From the NCBI RefSeq assembly GCF_000316665.1, contig NC_019678.1, forward strand, positions 4,092,001-4,156,000: a stretch of 64,000 nucleotides of DNA. The letters run 5' to 3'. The DNA is from Rivularia sp. PCC 7116 (lineage in GTDB: Bacteria; Cyanobacteriota; Cyanobacteriia; Cyanobacteriales; Nostocaceae). Below are positions 37,067 to 45,734 of the stretch, one piece after another. Below the pieces are notes generated by a model, which was given only the letters and a program-made list of their open reading frames with translations, did no database searches and was not told where the DNA came from. The position numbers and the translations under genes are program-made. Numbering within the stretch: the first letter of the stretch is position 1; every line of letters starts with the position of its first letter.

Positions 37067-37097
37067 ATACGCCTTCTATAAGGAGGCGTATTTTTTT
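37067..37097 (+). terminator. Rho-independent terminator of the sigma factor gene
   Basis: ATACGCCT (37067-37074) pairs with AGGCGTAT (37084-37091), with a T-run at 37091-37097, 37 bp after the stop codon. Confidence 0.88.
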
Positions 37098-37863
37098 GGC
37101 GTTGCTGAATAAAAATATGAAGTGTTGGTTTCATATTGTTTGAGACGCTGTATTATGCAAGCCGTCTCTACACTAATTGTTCTCAAAAACTACGCGTAAT
37201 ATTCACACTTTTGATTTATTAAAACCATTTGCGAAGTTAAGAAAGCCTAACTCCGGATTGTGCATATTAAAATTCCATAACAGGAGGCAGCACCATAAAA
37301 TATAAAACTTCTATGTAGATTTAGAAAATCTTTGCAAAAAGATATACATATGAATCAAAAAGCTTAAATAGAAATTGATGAAAAAGTTTTAAATATAAAA
37401 AAAAATTATATTATTCAAGATTAATAATGAATAATATCTTTGTTACTGATAAATTTTTATTTATCAACACCTCAAAATTTGAAAATTATTGAAAATCATA
37501 CATAGCAAAGCTTTCAGCTTCTAAAATATCAATAAATACTATAAATACTTACAGTTGAAAATATGCAAAGCGAAGGATGACAAACTTTAAATTTTTTAAA
37601 ATTTATTTTTAAAACAATATTTTTATAATTATTTTATATTTGAAATTTTATTCCTTTTGAGTAGACCTTTTGGACGATCTACGAACACTTATACCAATGT
37701 TAGTATAAAGTCAATACACAAAAATTCAATAAAAGTTTGAATAGCTTACGGTTTTTTTACCGGACAATATAAACTAAAGTTTTAATAGTGCTATAAATCA
37801 AAATACTTAGTTTTAATTGAGACTTCATACTGATAAAAACAGATTATTTATAGGAGAAGTAGG
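37098..37863. other. AT-rich intergenic region
   Basis: 766 bp. AT content is very high around 37320-37660. AGGAG at 37853-37857 is the ribosome-binding site of the next gene. No ORF or structured element recognised. Confidence 0.4.
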
Positions 37864-38664
37864 GTGTTTAAAAAGATTCAAAAGATTATTCCACCCCGTC
37901 GTTTTGCAGTTCCTCTACTCGGTATCGTCGTAGCGATTGCAGCAATAGCTCAACGCGCTCAACCCGTTTTGTCCAAACAAATTGCTCTACTGCAAACAGC
38001 ATCTCCATCAAAAGTCATCGAAGAAGAAGCAGTACCAACTACTTGGATGGAAAGGAATCCTAATAATATAGATTCCGAATCAGTTTCAAAGGCAGCCCGA
38101 TTGCGGAAGGTATTAGATTCATCTTCTGTGTCGCAATCTGCTGGTAGTGCTGTATCTCCGGGTAAAACCTATACTTGGATACAGCGAAATAATTCTTCGA
38201 GTTATGAAAAAGTATCGCAAGAATTAGACAATCTATCTACCACTCAAGCAAAAATTTCTGAAGATAAAGCGTCTATTAAAGGAGTTGCCCCCACGACTAA
38301 TTTTCCTAATGGTGATGGTGTGTTTCTTTATGGTAGTTCGAGGCAAATGGGGCAACTTGGGCATGGATATATAGTCTTTGAAAAACGAGCCGGTAAAGTT
38401 GTGGGTGGCATGTATATGCCTTCTTCCGAGTTCAATTGTTTCCAGGGGAATCTTGATAGTTCTGGAGAAATAGCTATGACAGTCAAGGGTTATGTAGGTG
38501 ATATTAGCCCAACTCAGGTAGCTTCAAATAATGTACTGTTTAGATTGAACGAAAATGAACCAACAAATTACGCTTACTCGGTAACGTTGCAAGATTATTA
38601 TCAACTCGACGCTGTTAGTAAGAACGACCTAAATATCCTAAAAACCTGCAAAGCTAATTTTTAA
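37864..38664 (+). CDS. Exported protein of unknown function
   Basis: 266 residues, GTG start at 37864 supported by AGGAG seven bases upstream. Residues 14-36 are a basic-then-hydrophobic signal or anchor segment (FAVPLLGIVVAIAAIAQRAQ). Two short repeats follow, each with W-x2-R-N (Trp61, Trp105) and a downstream SVSKAARL/KVSQELDNL-like helix. The C-terminal half (about 135-266) is a beta-rich domain with HGYIVFEKRAGKVVGGMYMP and one Cys pair (Cys196-type FNCFQG and Cys262-type KTCKANF). I do not recognise the family; similar exported proteins are common in cyanobacteria. Confidence 0.7.
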   Translation: MFKKIQKIIPPRRFAVPLLGIVVAIAAIAQRAQPVLSKQIALLQTASPSKVIEEEAVPTTWMERNPNNIDSESVSKAARLRKVLDSSSVSQSAGSAVSPGKTYTWIQRNNSSSYEKVSQELDNLSTTQAKISEDKASIKGVAPTTNFPNGDGVFLYGSSRQMGQLGHGYIVFEKRAGKVVGGMYMPSSEFNCFQGNLDSSGEIAMTVKGYVGDISPTQVASNNVLFRLNENEPTNYAYSVTLQDYYQLDAVSKNDLNILKTCKANF

Positions 38665-38783
38665 CACACTTAGTTATTAGATAGTTTATAGATAGTTGAT
38701 GGTTGATAAACCGCAGTTTTCAGGTCAAAGTTTTAAATATTTGCTATCAGTATTAACCATCAACTACTAAGCACTAACAAATA

Positions 38784-39446
38784 TTAATACTCAATCCCTG
38801 GCTGTGCTTTTATCGATTTATCGCGGAAAGGATGTTTAATTAGGTTCATTTCGGTTACCAAATCGGCTCTTTCGATTAGCGATTGGGGTGCCCCCCTGCC
38901 TGTGAGTATTACATGATTTCTTTCAGGTTTCTCTTCTAATCCAGCTAAAACCTCTTCAACTCTTAAATAACCGAGTTTCATCGCGATATTAATCTCATCC
39001 AAAAGTACCAACTTATACTCTGGATTGCGGATATATTCTAACCCTTTATTCCAAGCAGAACAGGCTTTTTCAATATCGCGATCGCGATCTTGGGTTTCCC
39101 AGGTAAACCCTTCACCCATTGCATGAAATTCTAGCTGCCCGTTTTCTTTCCAAGTACTAAATGCTTTTTTTTCAGAAGGCTCCCAAGCTCCTTTTATAAA
39201 CTGAACAATTGCTACTTTGTAACCGTGTCCTAGGGAACGTAATACCATTCCTAAAGATGCTGTAGTCTTTCCCTTGCCATTACCGGTATTAACAACAATT
39301 AAACCTTTCTCAAGAGAAGCATCTGCGATTCTTTGGTCTTGCACTTCTTTACGTCGCTGCATTTTTTTACGATACTGCTCGGGCGTTAGCGACTTGCTTT
39401 CTGCAACGCTTGTATCAGATGTAGTTTGATACGACTGATTATTCAT
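38784..39446 (-). CDS. cobO: Cob(I)yrinic acid a,c-diamide adenosyltransferase
   Basis: 220 residues. Walker A-like GNGKGKTT at about 55-62, then LGMVLRSLGHGYKVAIVQF, and the acidic LLDEINIAMKLGYL. C-terminus VTEMNLIKHPF. This is CobO/BtuR, which transfers the 5'-deoxyadenosyl group of ATP to the cobalt of cobyrinic acid diamide in B12 synthesis and salvage. The first 45 residues are a polar, charged extension. No cobalamin riboswitch is recognisable upstream. Confidence 0.95.
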   Translation of the reverse strand: MNNQSYQTTSDTSVAESKSLTPEQYRKKMQRRKEVQDQRIADASLEKGLIVVNTGNGKGKTTASLGMVLRSLGHGYKVAIVQFIKGAWEPSEKKAFSTWKENGQLEFHAMGEGFTWETQDRDRDIEKACSAWNKGLEYIRNPEYKLVLLDEINIAMKLGYLRVEEVLAGLEEKPERNHVILTGRGAPQSLIERADLVTEMNLIKHPFRDKSIKAQPGIEY

Positions 39447-39752
39447 TATAGTACCCTGTATTTTCAGATAAGAGCTTGATAAACTTTTTTGACAACTGTA
39501 GTTGTTTAGGTAAAAGAACTTATTTTGATTTGTACTTGTAAATAATATCTTTACAAAAAAAACACTATTAATTCAAAGTTATTAGTAGGTTTTTATCGTA
39601 AGTTTTAAAGTAGTAATAGGCAATTACTAATTTGCATTATTTTTATTTAATACTAAGTGCCATTTATGACATTAAAAATGTACAGAATACAAATTATTTT
39701 TGTCAAAGCCAATACATAAAGCGTTATTCAAATTTAGGCAAGTAGTTTTTTT
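39447..39752. other. AT-rich divergent intergenic region
   Basis: 306 bp between cobO (minus) and the glycosyltransferase (plus). No ORF, riboswitch-like B12 box or strong palindrome seen. Confidence 0.4.
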
Positions 39753-40613
39753 ATGAAATTAAGTGTTATTGTTCCATGTTTTAACGCTGCTGATACTATT
39801 ACCGCTCAATTAGAGGCTTTAGGTAAACAGCAATGCCTTGAACCTTGGGAAATTATTATTGCTGACAACGGTTCAACAGATGAAACTGTAAATATTGTAA
39901 AACAGTATCAGCAGATTTTTACTAATTTACGTTTAGTCGATGCATCAGCAGTTAAAGGCTCTGCTCACGCTCGTAACACAGGTGCAAGTGTAGCTTTATC
40001 TGAAAATTTAGCATTTTGCGACGCTGACGATGAAGTCACTTCAGGATGGGTAGCAGCAATGATAGAAGCGCTCTCGAAACATGACTTTGTTGCCGGTTGT
40101 AGCGATTATTCAAAATTAAATGAACCGTGGGTAGTCAAGAGCTGCGGAGTAAGAGAAGCTAACGGAGTCAAGGATTATGTATATTTTCCTTATGCGGCAG
40201 GAAATAACCTTGGTATTAAACGTTCGATTCACAATCTAGTCGGTGGTTTTGATGAAAAGATGCTGTTACTCCAAGATATCGATTACTGCTGGAGAGTGCA
40301 AAAGACAGGTATTAAGCTCGAATCTGTATCAAATGCAATAATTTATTTTCGCTTTCGCAATACAGTTAAAGGTATGTACCGTCGATGTTGGAGATTGGCT
40401 TGTTACGATATTTTGCTGCATCAAAAACATCAACAGATGGGAATGCCTAAATTAATCCGATGGAGGCATTTATCTAAAGATGCTGCAATTCTTCCTTTAA
40501 AATTTCTACTCAAAGTCCGCAACAAAGAAACTTTCGTGAGATGGTTGTTAGATTTGGCTTGGTTGGGAGGACATGTACAAGGCTGCCTTAAGTATAATTA
40601 CTTAACAATTTAG
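39753..40613 (+). CDS. Family 2 glycosyltransferase
   Basis: 286 residues. GT-A fold start MKLSVIVPCFNAADTITAQL, nucleotide-sugar binding ADNGSTD, and a DXD-type metal motif in FCDADDEVTSGW. GGFDEKMLLLQDIDYCWRVQ is the acceptor/catalytic region with the ED/DxD-like LQDIDYCWR. No membrane segment, so the enzyme is peripheral. It transfers a sugar from a UDP/GDP-sugar to a polysaccharide or lipid; acceptor unknown. No exopolysaccharide cluster around it. Confidence 0.9.
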   Translation: MKLSVIVPCFNAADTITAQLEALGKQQCLEPWEIIIADNGSTDETVNIVKQYQQIFTNLRLVDASAVKGSAHARNTGASVALSENLAFCDADDEVTSGWVAAMIEALSKHDFVAGCSDYSKLNEPWVVKSCGVREANGVKDYVYFPYAAGNNLGIKRSIHNLVGGFDEKMLLLQDIDYCWRVQKTGIKLESVSNAIIYFRFRNTVKGMYRRCWRLACYDILLHQKHQQMGMPKLIRWRHLSKDAAILPLKFLLKVRNKETFVRWLLDLAWLGGHVQGCLKYNYLTI

Positions 40614-40877
40614 ATTTAAATCCGATTGAATTAGATTAAATCAAAATTAGATTAATCAAAATTATGATGATGCGAAGTTAACAGATTGACAATCAGGTAA
40701 TGGTTTCATGCATTTTTGAAAATTTTATTTACTGAAAACCCAGAGTATCAATATGAACTTTGGCTATATTCTGATAATAACCATAATGAAACCATAATAC
40801 TAAATCTGTTTATATTATCTGCTTATATTTATAGTTACGAACTTACAAATTATTCTCTCCCCATAACTTGACCCTTA

Positions 40878-40886
40878 TGTTATACT
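40878..40886 (+). promoter_or_regulatory. Candidate extended -10 promoter of the RRM gene
   Basis: TGTTATACT: extended TGn followed by TATACT at 40881-40886. No good -35 element. Transcription would start near 40893, giving a leader of about 100 nt that contains the inverted repeat at 40942-40985. Confidence 0.45.
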
Positions 40887-40941
40887 TACCGAGGAGAATA
40901 GAATTCGGTAGACAGCGTTTGTTTAAGTATCCACAGACTTA

Positions 40942-40985
40942 TCTCCGAAATGTAAATCTCTACACACTAATGATGATTTCGGAGA
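40942..40985 (+). promoter_or_regulatory. Leader hairpin enclosing the rbp Shine-Dalgarno
   Basis: TCTCCGAAAT (40942-40951) and ATTTCGGAGA (40976-40985) are exact reverse complements with a 24-nt loop. The right arm contains GGAG (40981-40984), which is the ribosome-binding site seven bases before ATG 40992. If the stem forms, translation initiation is blocked. Confidence 0.75.
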
Positions 40986-40991
40986 CGATCC

Positions 40992-41291
40992 ATGTCCATT
41001 TACGTAGGTAATCTTTCTTACGACGTTACAGAGGAAAATTTGAATGCCGTTTTTGCAGAATATGGCACTGTAAGACGCGTTCAAATTCCTACTGACCGCG
41101 AAACAGGTAGAGTACGCGGGTTTGGCTTTGTAGAAATGAGTTCAGAAGATGAAGAAGCAGCAGCTATCGAAGCTCTTGATGGTGCTGAATGGATGGGTCG
41201 CGACCTTAAAGTCAATAAGGCAAGACCCAGAGAAGAAAGAAATTCCTTCGGAGGCAATCGTAGAAATAACAATTTCCGCAACCGCTACTAA
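40992..41291 (+). CDS. Cyanobacterial RRM RNA-binding protein (Rbp type)
   Basis: 99 residues: one RRM (residues 1-80) with RNP2 IYVGNL at 3-8 and RNP1 RGFGFVEM at 42-49, then a short Gly/Asn/Arg tail (GGNRRNNNFRNRY). The family is made in multiple copies in filamentous cyanobacteria and several members are cold-induced; the tail type is the one associated with cold response. It binds RNA single strands and probably acts as an RNA chaperone or localisation factor. Leader structure and two terminators are listed separately. Confidence 0.95.
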   Translation: MSIYVGNLSYDVTEENLNAVFAEYGTVRRVQIPTDRETGRVRGFGFVEMSSEDEEAAAIEALDGAEWMGRDLKVNKARPREERNSFGGNRRNNNFRNRY

Positions 41292-41356
41292 GGTTAATCT
41301 TATAGCTTAAATAGCTAAATTACTTAAGTTTAGTTAACAAATTTGATTTAATTATT

Positions 41357-41383
41357 ACTCAGGCAAAAATGCTTGAGTTTTTT
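41357..41383 (+). terminator. Rho-independent terminator of the RRM gene
   Basis: ACTCAGGC (41357-41364) pairs with GCTTGAGT (41371-41378) through eight pairs, one of them G-U, loop AAAAAT, T-run to 41383. Confidence 0.85.
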
Positions 41384-41409
41384 GGTTTAATTTGATGTAA
41401 AAGCTAACA

Positions 41410-41446
41410 AACCCGAGTTTTCAGGAACCGGGTTTTTGTTTTTTAG
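41410..41446 (+). terminator. Second terminator-like hairpin after the RRM gene
   Basis: AACCCG (41410-41415) pairs with CGGGTT (41429-41434), followed by TTTGTTTTTT. A back-up terminator, or one shared with the convergent DJ-1/PfpI gene. Confidence 0.6.
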
Positions 41447-41487
41447 CTTTTGTATTACTAAATATTCAAATATTCAAAGCAGAAAAA

Positions 41488-42186
41488 TTATTGAGATAGA
41501 TTTTCTGCTGTAATTTTTGTCTGCGCCAAAGTAGCTTCTAATAAAGGCTGCCCAAATTTTTTAACTTGCTCGACTAAAACGTCTCCAGCATTATCCGGGG
41601 AACCTGCATCAAAGGGAGGCTCGGGATTATATTCCAACAAAAGCTGAATTCTTTTTGCAGTTTCCTCTCCACAAAGCTGACTAACAACCACTAACCCAAA
41701 ATCAATCCCAGCAGTTACACCACCACCAGTAATTCTATTCCGATCGACTACAACCCTTTGATTCTTAACTTCAACTCCCAGCATTGCCAAATATTCGCGA
41801 AATAGCCAATGACAACCGGCGCGATAGCCTTTGAGCAAACCCGCAGCAGCAAGAATCAAAGAACCAGTACATACAGAAGTAATATATTTTGCGGTTTTAG
41901 ATTGCTGTTGCAAAAATTCCAGAACTTCTGAATCTGCCATTGTTTCCACGGTTCCCATGCCACCACCAGGAACGCAAATAACATCTAGCTGAGGACATTG
42001 CTCGAAAGTGGTTGTTGGTAAAATGATTAATCCTTCCCCACTAGTTACGGATTCTAAATTTTTCCATAACATATGCACCTGAACTTCGGGAATAAAAGAA
42101 AATACTTGATGTGGTGCGGTTATATCAAGCTGAGTCATGCCGGGGTAAATTACTAAGCCGATGTGATATTTAGGTTGATTAGTCAC
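41488..42186 (-). CDS. DJ-1/PfpI family protein
   Basis: 232 residues from a GTG at 42186 with AGG upstream; the frame could extend to a GTG at 42264, but the extra 26 residues look unrelated and would leave only 18 bp to the divergent gene. GLVIYPGMTQLDITAPHQVF is the family start. The nucleophile elbow is Cys106 in ITSVCTGSLILAAAGLL, with Glu in the first loop replaced by Asp. The most similar group is isonitrile hydratase/cyclohexyl-isocyanide hydratase-like; a regulator or glyoxalase-like role is also possible. It is divergent from a broken LuxR-type regulator gene. Confidence 0.85.
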   Translation of the reverse strand: MTNQPKYHIGLVIYPGMTQLDITAPHQVFSFIPEVQVHMLWKNLESVTSGEGLIILPTTTFEQCPQLDVICVPGGGMGTVETMADSEVLEFLQQQSKTAKYITSVCTGSLILAAAGLLKGYRAGCHWLFREYLAMLGVEVKNQRVVVDRNRITGGGVTAGIDFGLVVVSQLCGEETAKRIQLLLEYNPEPPFDAGSPDNAGDVLVEQVKKFGQPLLEATLAQTKITAENLSQ

Positions 42187-42282
42187 GATTATCTTTGCCT
42201 CAACTTCGTTATTTACTATGCTAAAAATGACTTCAAAATTTGCATAGTCCCCAACTGGGTACACTTTTGATTAATTGATGCA

Positions 42283-42707
42283 ATGGCTAACTCTTTACAT
42301 AACTTATTTCATGCCGTAGCTACAGCCAAAAACGAGTATCAACTGCGGATGCGCTTTATGGATAATATCAGCGAGCATTTTGGCATATCTCGGCTAGTAT
42401 CGCAGCCTTACAAGCTCGACAAACTTCACCAACTATATTTAGTTCATCTTCATCTTTGAGCGATCGCCTTACATGCCGTGAAATTCAAATAGCCAAACTT
42501 GTAGCAAAAGGATTAACCAATAAACAAATCGGCGTAGAACTTTGGATTACGCAAAATTCTGTAAAACAAGCTTTGAAGCGGATATTTAGGAAATTAAAAG
42601 TATCCTCGCGTACAGAAATGGTAGCAATAAAGCGGGAAGAGAATCTACACCGCTTTTTGCCTAACAAAATTGCAAGATATCCTGAATTCGGATTCTTAAA
42701 GCTGTAG
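42283..42707 (+). pseudogene. Broken LuxR-type transcription regulator (internal deletion and frameshift)
   Basis: From ATG 42283 one frame gives MANSLHNLFHAVATAKNEYQ and on to EHFGISRL, a typical N-terminus of cyanobacterial LuxR-family regulators, then ends at a stop near 42460. The +1-shifted frame becomes coherent from about 42400 (AALQARQTSPTIFSSSSS) and continues into a complete LuxR HTH: LTCREIQIAKLVAKGLTNKQ, then SVKQALKRIFRKLKVSSRTE, stop at 42707. Most of the central sensor domain (normally about 100 or more residues) is missing. The HTH part alone (83 aa from TTG 42456) could still be translated. Confidence 0.8.
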
Positions 42708-42773
42708 GCATTAAGTGATACTTATAGAAGAAATATTTATCATTACAAACTTGTATCCCAATTTACTTGTTAT

Positions 42774-42828
42774 CGATTTTCCATTCTGTGAAAATCGTGA
42801 AACAGCACGCAGAAGTGGGATTTTCCCA
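42774..42828. repeat. Two adjacent small hairpins in a GC-richer patch
   Basis: CGATTTTC/GAAAATCG (42774-42781/42790-42797) and TGGGA/TCCCA (42816-42820/42824-42828), followed by AAGGAGATACCCGAAGAGTC. It sits before a small membrane-protein gene and could be part of its leader. No known riboswitch recognised. Confidence 0.4.
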
Positions 42829-42928
42829 TAAGGAGATACCCGAAGAGTCAAAGGACGGATAATTATTTCTGTTGTGGAATAGGTATTATAGTTTCTCTAC
42901 GTAGTCAAAATTAACTAATTTCTCGATC

Positions 42929-43162
42929 ATGCCCACTGAATTAATTGTTTTAATTGCTGCATTAATTGTTGCTTGGTTAGTTTTTCAGGCTTTAATCAAA
43001 GTACTGAAAACTACTCTTAGTACGGCTGTTGCTGTTTTTATCGTCGTTGTGTTTTTGGGAATTTTTGGTATCGGTTCTGAAGACTTAATTCAAGAAATTA
43101 CCAAATTACCCGAAACTTTGATGCGCCTATTTACGAATACACAATCGCAAATAGGCATATAG
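42929..43162 (+). CDS. Small conserved membrane protein (77 aa)
   Basis: 77 residues with two hydrophobic segments (about 5-22 and 30-52: LIVLIAALIVAWLVFQAL, TAVAVFIVVVFLGIFGIG) and a short amphipathic C-terminus. The composition is that of a small integral membrane protein; I believe this type is widespread in cyanobacteria but know no function. It is convergent, 10 bp apart, with the next gene. Confidence 0.7.
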   Translation: MPTELIVLIAALIVAWLVFQALIKVLKTTLSTAVAVFIVVVFLGIFGIGSEDLIQEITKLPETLMRLFTNTQSQIGI

Positions 43163-43172
43163 TCAACAACAA

Positions 43173-44516
43173 TTATTTTTTTATCAAAATATATGCTTTA
43201 GCATAGGTTGGTAATTTCTTAATATATTGGTTGAAACTGGCTTTACTTTTAAAAATACCCGCCAGATAATCGAGTTGATGAAAATTGGGTAAAAACGCAC
43301 CCCCAGTATCAGCAACTACTCCCATTCTTAAATGCCTGCGTCCATTTTTCATATACTCAATCACAATCATTCTACCTAAACCAACATTGAGTACGTCGCC
43401 AGCAAAAGTGACTCCCGATTTGATAGATATCTTCTCATCAATTTTATAGCCGTAGCCTTTGATATCCTTAACTTCTCTAAAATACCAATAGCGCTTTTGT
43501 AAACGTCTATTTATACCTCTAACATAAGGAATTTGATTACTTCTATCAACATTGAAATAAGCAGAAGAACCACCACCTAAATCAACTAGTATTGTTCCTT
43601 CCATTAATGCTTCTTCTAACCCCTCCCGAGTCATATAAACGATGGGTTTAACTTTGCCAAATTCCTTTCCACCTGGTTCGTAAATACCTGATAAAACATC
43701 TTGCTTGGTATATTTAGTGTAGAATTTATCCGTTTTAGCAATATCGTTCAGACTGTAAAGAGGAATATTAAATTTAGCAGTTTTCTTACGAGAACCAGGA
43801 TGAACGAAGACAGCGTACTTAGTAATTCGTAGATTTTTGCGTTTGGGTTGTTTGGGATTATAAGCAGACCATCTAATGACTCGAAAATTAGAGTTGATAA
43901 AATTCGGGTCTTGTAAACGAGTCGGACGATTATTAGCTATATCTTCTTGCAATACAGCAATCATAAAATCAAGAGTTTTGACAATATCTTCTACAGATAT
44001 ATTTTGAGTCCCGAGTACTCCCGGACGTAGTATATTAGGGTCATCGTCAGCATGGTCTTGATAATATTGTCTGGTGTTAACCAAAGTAGACAATAAATCT
44101 TTTTGGTTGAAACTAACTCTATTGCTACTAGGTAATTTTGCAGGACTAAAAAGCTTATTGCCATTGATGGTATATTGGAATTTTTTTAATTCGTCAATAA
44201 CTTTATAAGCTTGAGATAGTAGCTGGGGTTGATAAAGATTATTTGTTGATGGGATAGTTTGACAAGGAACAGAAGAAAACTGAATGCAGGATGCTGTTTT
44301 AAATGAAAAGTTTGGAACTAATCTCAGACTTGAATTCGTTAAACCTTGCTGTCTTAAATTCTGCTGTTCTAAAGATATTTTTTTAATCTTTGTTAGAGAA
44401 TTATTATTTTGAGTTAACTGCTGATTTTGCGAGCGAGCATAAGCATAACTACTCAAACTTCCAGTTAACAGCAAACTAGCTAAACCTACTACAAAACGCA
44501 TTTTGGGAATTAACAT
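43173..44516 (-). CDS. Exported 3D-domain (MltA-like) protein
   Basis: 447 residues from ATG 44516; a TTG at 44543 extends the frame and ATG 44501 is an alternative. Signal peptide MRFVVGLASLLLTGSLSSYAYA near the start. Low-complexity region to about 90, an all-alpha/mixed region at about 100-200, then a beta domain (about 230-445) with ILVDLGGGSSAYFNVD and a C-terminal double-psi barrel with the 3D motif MGVVADTGGAFLP. The three-Asp signature is that of MltA lytic transglycosylases, so a cell-wall glycan cleaving role is likely. The N-terminal part does not resemble E. coli MltA. Confidence 0.75.
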   Translation of the reverse strand: MLIPKMRFVVGLASLLLTGSLSSYAYARSQNQQLTQNNNSLTKIKKISLEQQNLRQQGLTNSSLRLVPNFSFKTASCIQFSSVPCQTIPSTNNLYQPQLLSQAYKVIDELKKFQYTINGNKLFSPAKLPSSNRVSFNQKDLLSTLVNTRQYYQDHADDDPNILRPGVLGTQNISVEDIVKTLDFMIAVLQEDIANNRPTRLQDPNFINSNFRVIRWSAYNPKQPKRKNLRITKYAVFVHPGSRKKTAKFNIPLYSLNDIAKTDKFYTKYTKQDVLSGIYEPGGKEFGKVKPIVYMTREGLEEALMEGTILVDLGGGSSAYFNVDRSNQIPYVRGINRRLQKRYWYFREVKDIKGYGYKIDEKISIKSGVTFAGDVLNVGLGRMIVIEYMKNGRRHLRMGVVADTGGAFLPNFHQLDYLAGIFKSKASFNQYIKKLPTYAKAYILIKK

Positions 44517-44679
44517 CTCGATCACATTCTGTGGTTGACTCAATTGATATACCAGGAAAAATAAAATAGGTCAAAAATTAAGGGTTAGAGGTTAAAAGTT
44601 AAGGATTAAAATTTTGATTTTCCCTCGGATGAGTAAATATACTTCATAATTGAAATATTGGCTGATTCTTGCAGAAACA

Positions 44680-45468
44680 ATGTATTTAACTTATTTAGAC
44701 AGCAATAGCTGGTTAATTGAAATGGGCGGTCAAAGTATACTGATTGACCCTTGGCTGATTGGTTCCCTAACTTTTGCTAATTTAGATTGGCTTTTCAAAG
44801 GTTCGCGTCCTCAAGAACGTCCCATTCCCGAAAAAATTGACCTGATTTTACTATCTCAAGGTTTGGAAGACCACGCCCATCCACCAACCCTCAAGGAACT
44901 CAACCGAAATATTCCGGTTGTGGCTTCAGAAAATGCTGCTAAAGTTGTAAATCAATTCGATTACCAACAAGTAAATTCCCTGGCTCACGGTGAAACTTTC
45001 ACTCTTAAGGGCACTGTCGAAATTACAGCTACTCCCGGCTCTCCCATCGGTCCTAACTTAGTAGAAAACGGATATCTCCTCAAAGAACTCGAAACTGGTT
45101 TTACTCTTTATTACGAACCCCACGGATATCATTCTGAATCGCTTAAAAAATATACTCCTATCGATGTTGTCATCACCCCATTAATAGATTTAGGTTTACC
45201 CCTAATAGGACCAATTATCAAAGGTAAACAAAAAGCTCTAGAAGTCGCTCAATGGCTAGAACCTCAAGTTATGTTACCAACTGCGGCTGGTGGTGATGTA
45301 ATGTTTGAAGGATTGCTGATGAACTTGATCAAGCCAGAAGGAACCGTTGAAGAGTTTCGTTCCTTACTACAACAACATAATATATCAGCCCAAGTACTCG
45401 AACCAAAAAGTGGAGAGCGCACTCTATTAGATTTGCAAAAGCGAACGGTTTCGGGAGTTTCCGCTTAA
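44680..45468 (+). CDS. MBL-fold metallo-hydrolase with incomplete metal motif
   Basis: 262 residues from ATG 44680 (frame open to a TTG at 44650). Beta-lactamase fold start LDSNSWLIEMGGQSILIDPWLIG. The main metal motif H-x-H-x-D-H appears as Q60-G-L62-E-D64-H65, so the first two His are missing while Asp64, His65 and His67 remain. YEPHGYHS, DVVITPLID and MLPTAAGGDV are later loop elements. It belongs to the group annotated as Zn-dependent hydrolases of the beta-lactamase fold in cyanobacteria. One metal site at most is plausible; substrate unknown. Confidence 0.8.
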   Translation: MYLTYLDSNSWLIEMGGQSILIDPWLIGSLTFANLDWLFKGSRPQERPIPEKIDLILLSQGLEDHAHPPTLKELNRNIPVVASENAAKVVNQFDYQQVNSLAHGETFTLKGTVEITATPGSPIGPNLVENGYLLKELETGFTLYYEPHGYHSESLKKYTPIDVVITPLIDLGLPLIGPIIKGKQKALEVAQWLEPQVMLPTAAGGDVMFEGLLMNLIKPEGTVEEFRSLLQQHNISAQVLEPKSGERTLLDLQKRTVSGVSA

Positions 45469-45734
45469 AAGGAAATTTGCCTTAAAGTAATACTTTAGTA
45501 CCAAATTAAAAACTGATTAACGACCAAATTAACTATTTGGTCTATTTTTGTGATTTTATAGCAGTAGTTAATATAGATAAATTTTCAACTTATTGTCTAT
45601 TATCTACTTTTAATTGCTTTATTAATTTAATATTGATAATTGTTTTAGGATACAACGGTTTTATTGTAAATCTGTTAAATATTGATACATCTATATTTAT
45701 TTCTACCTATCCGTAATTGTTGCAGGAATCTCTG

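Noticed and set aside
39447-39752. Cobalamin riboswitch upstream of cobO
   Set aside because: No B12-box-like sequence or fitting stem structure seen.
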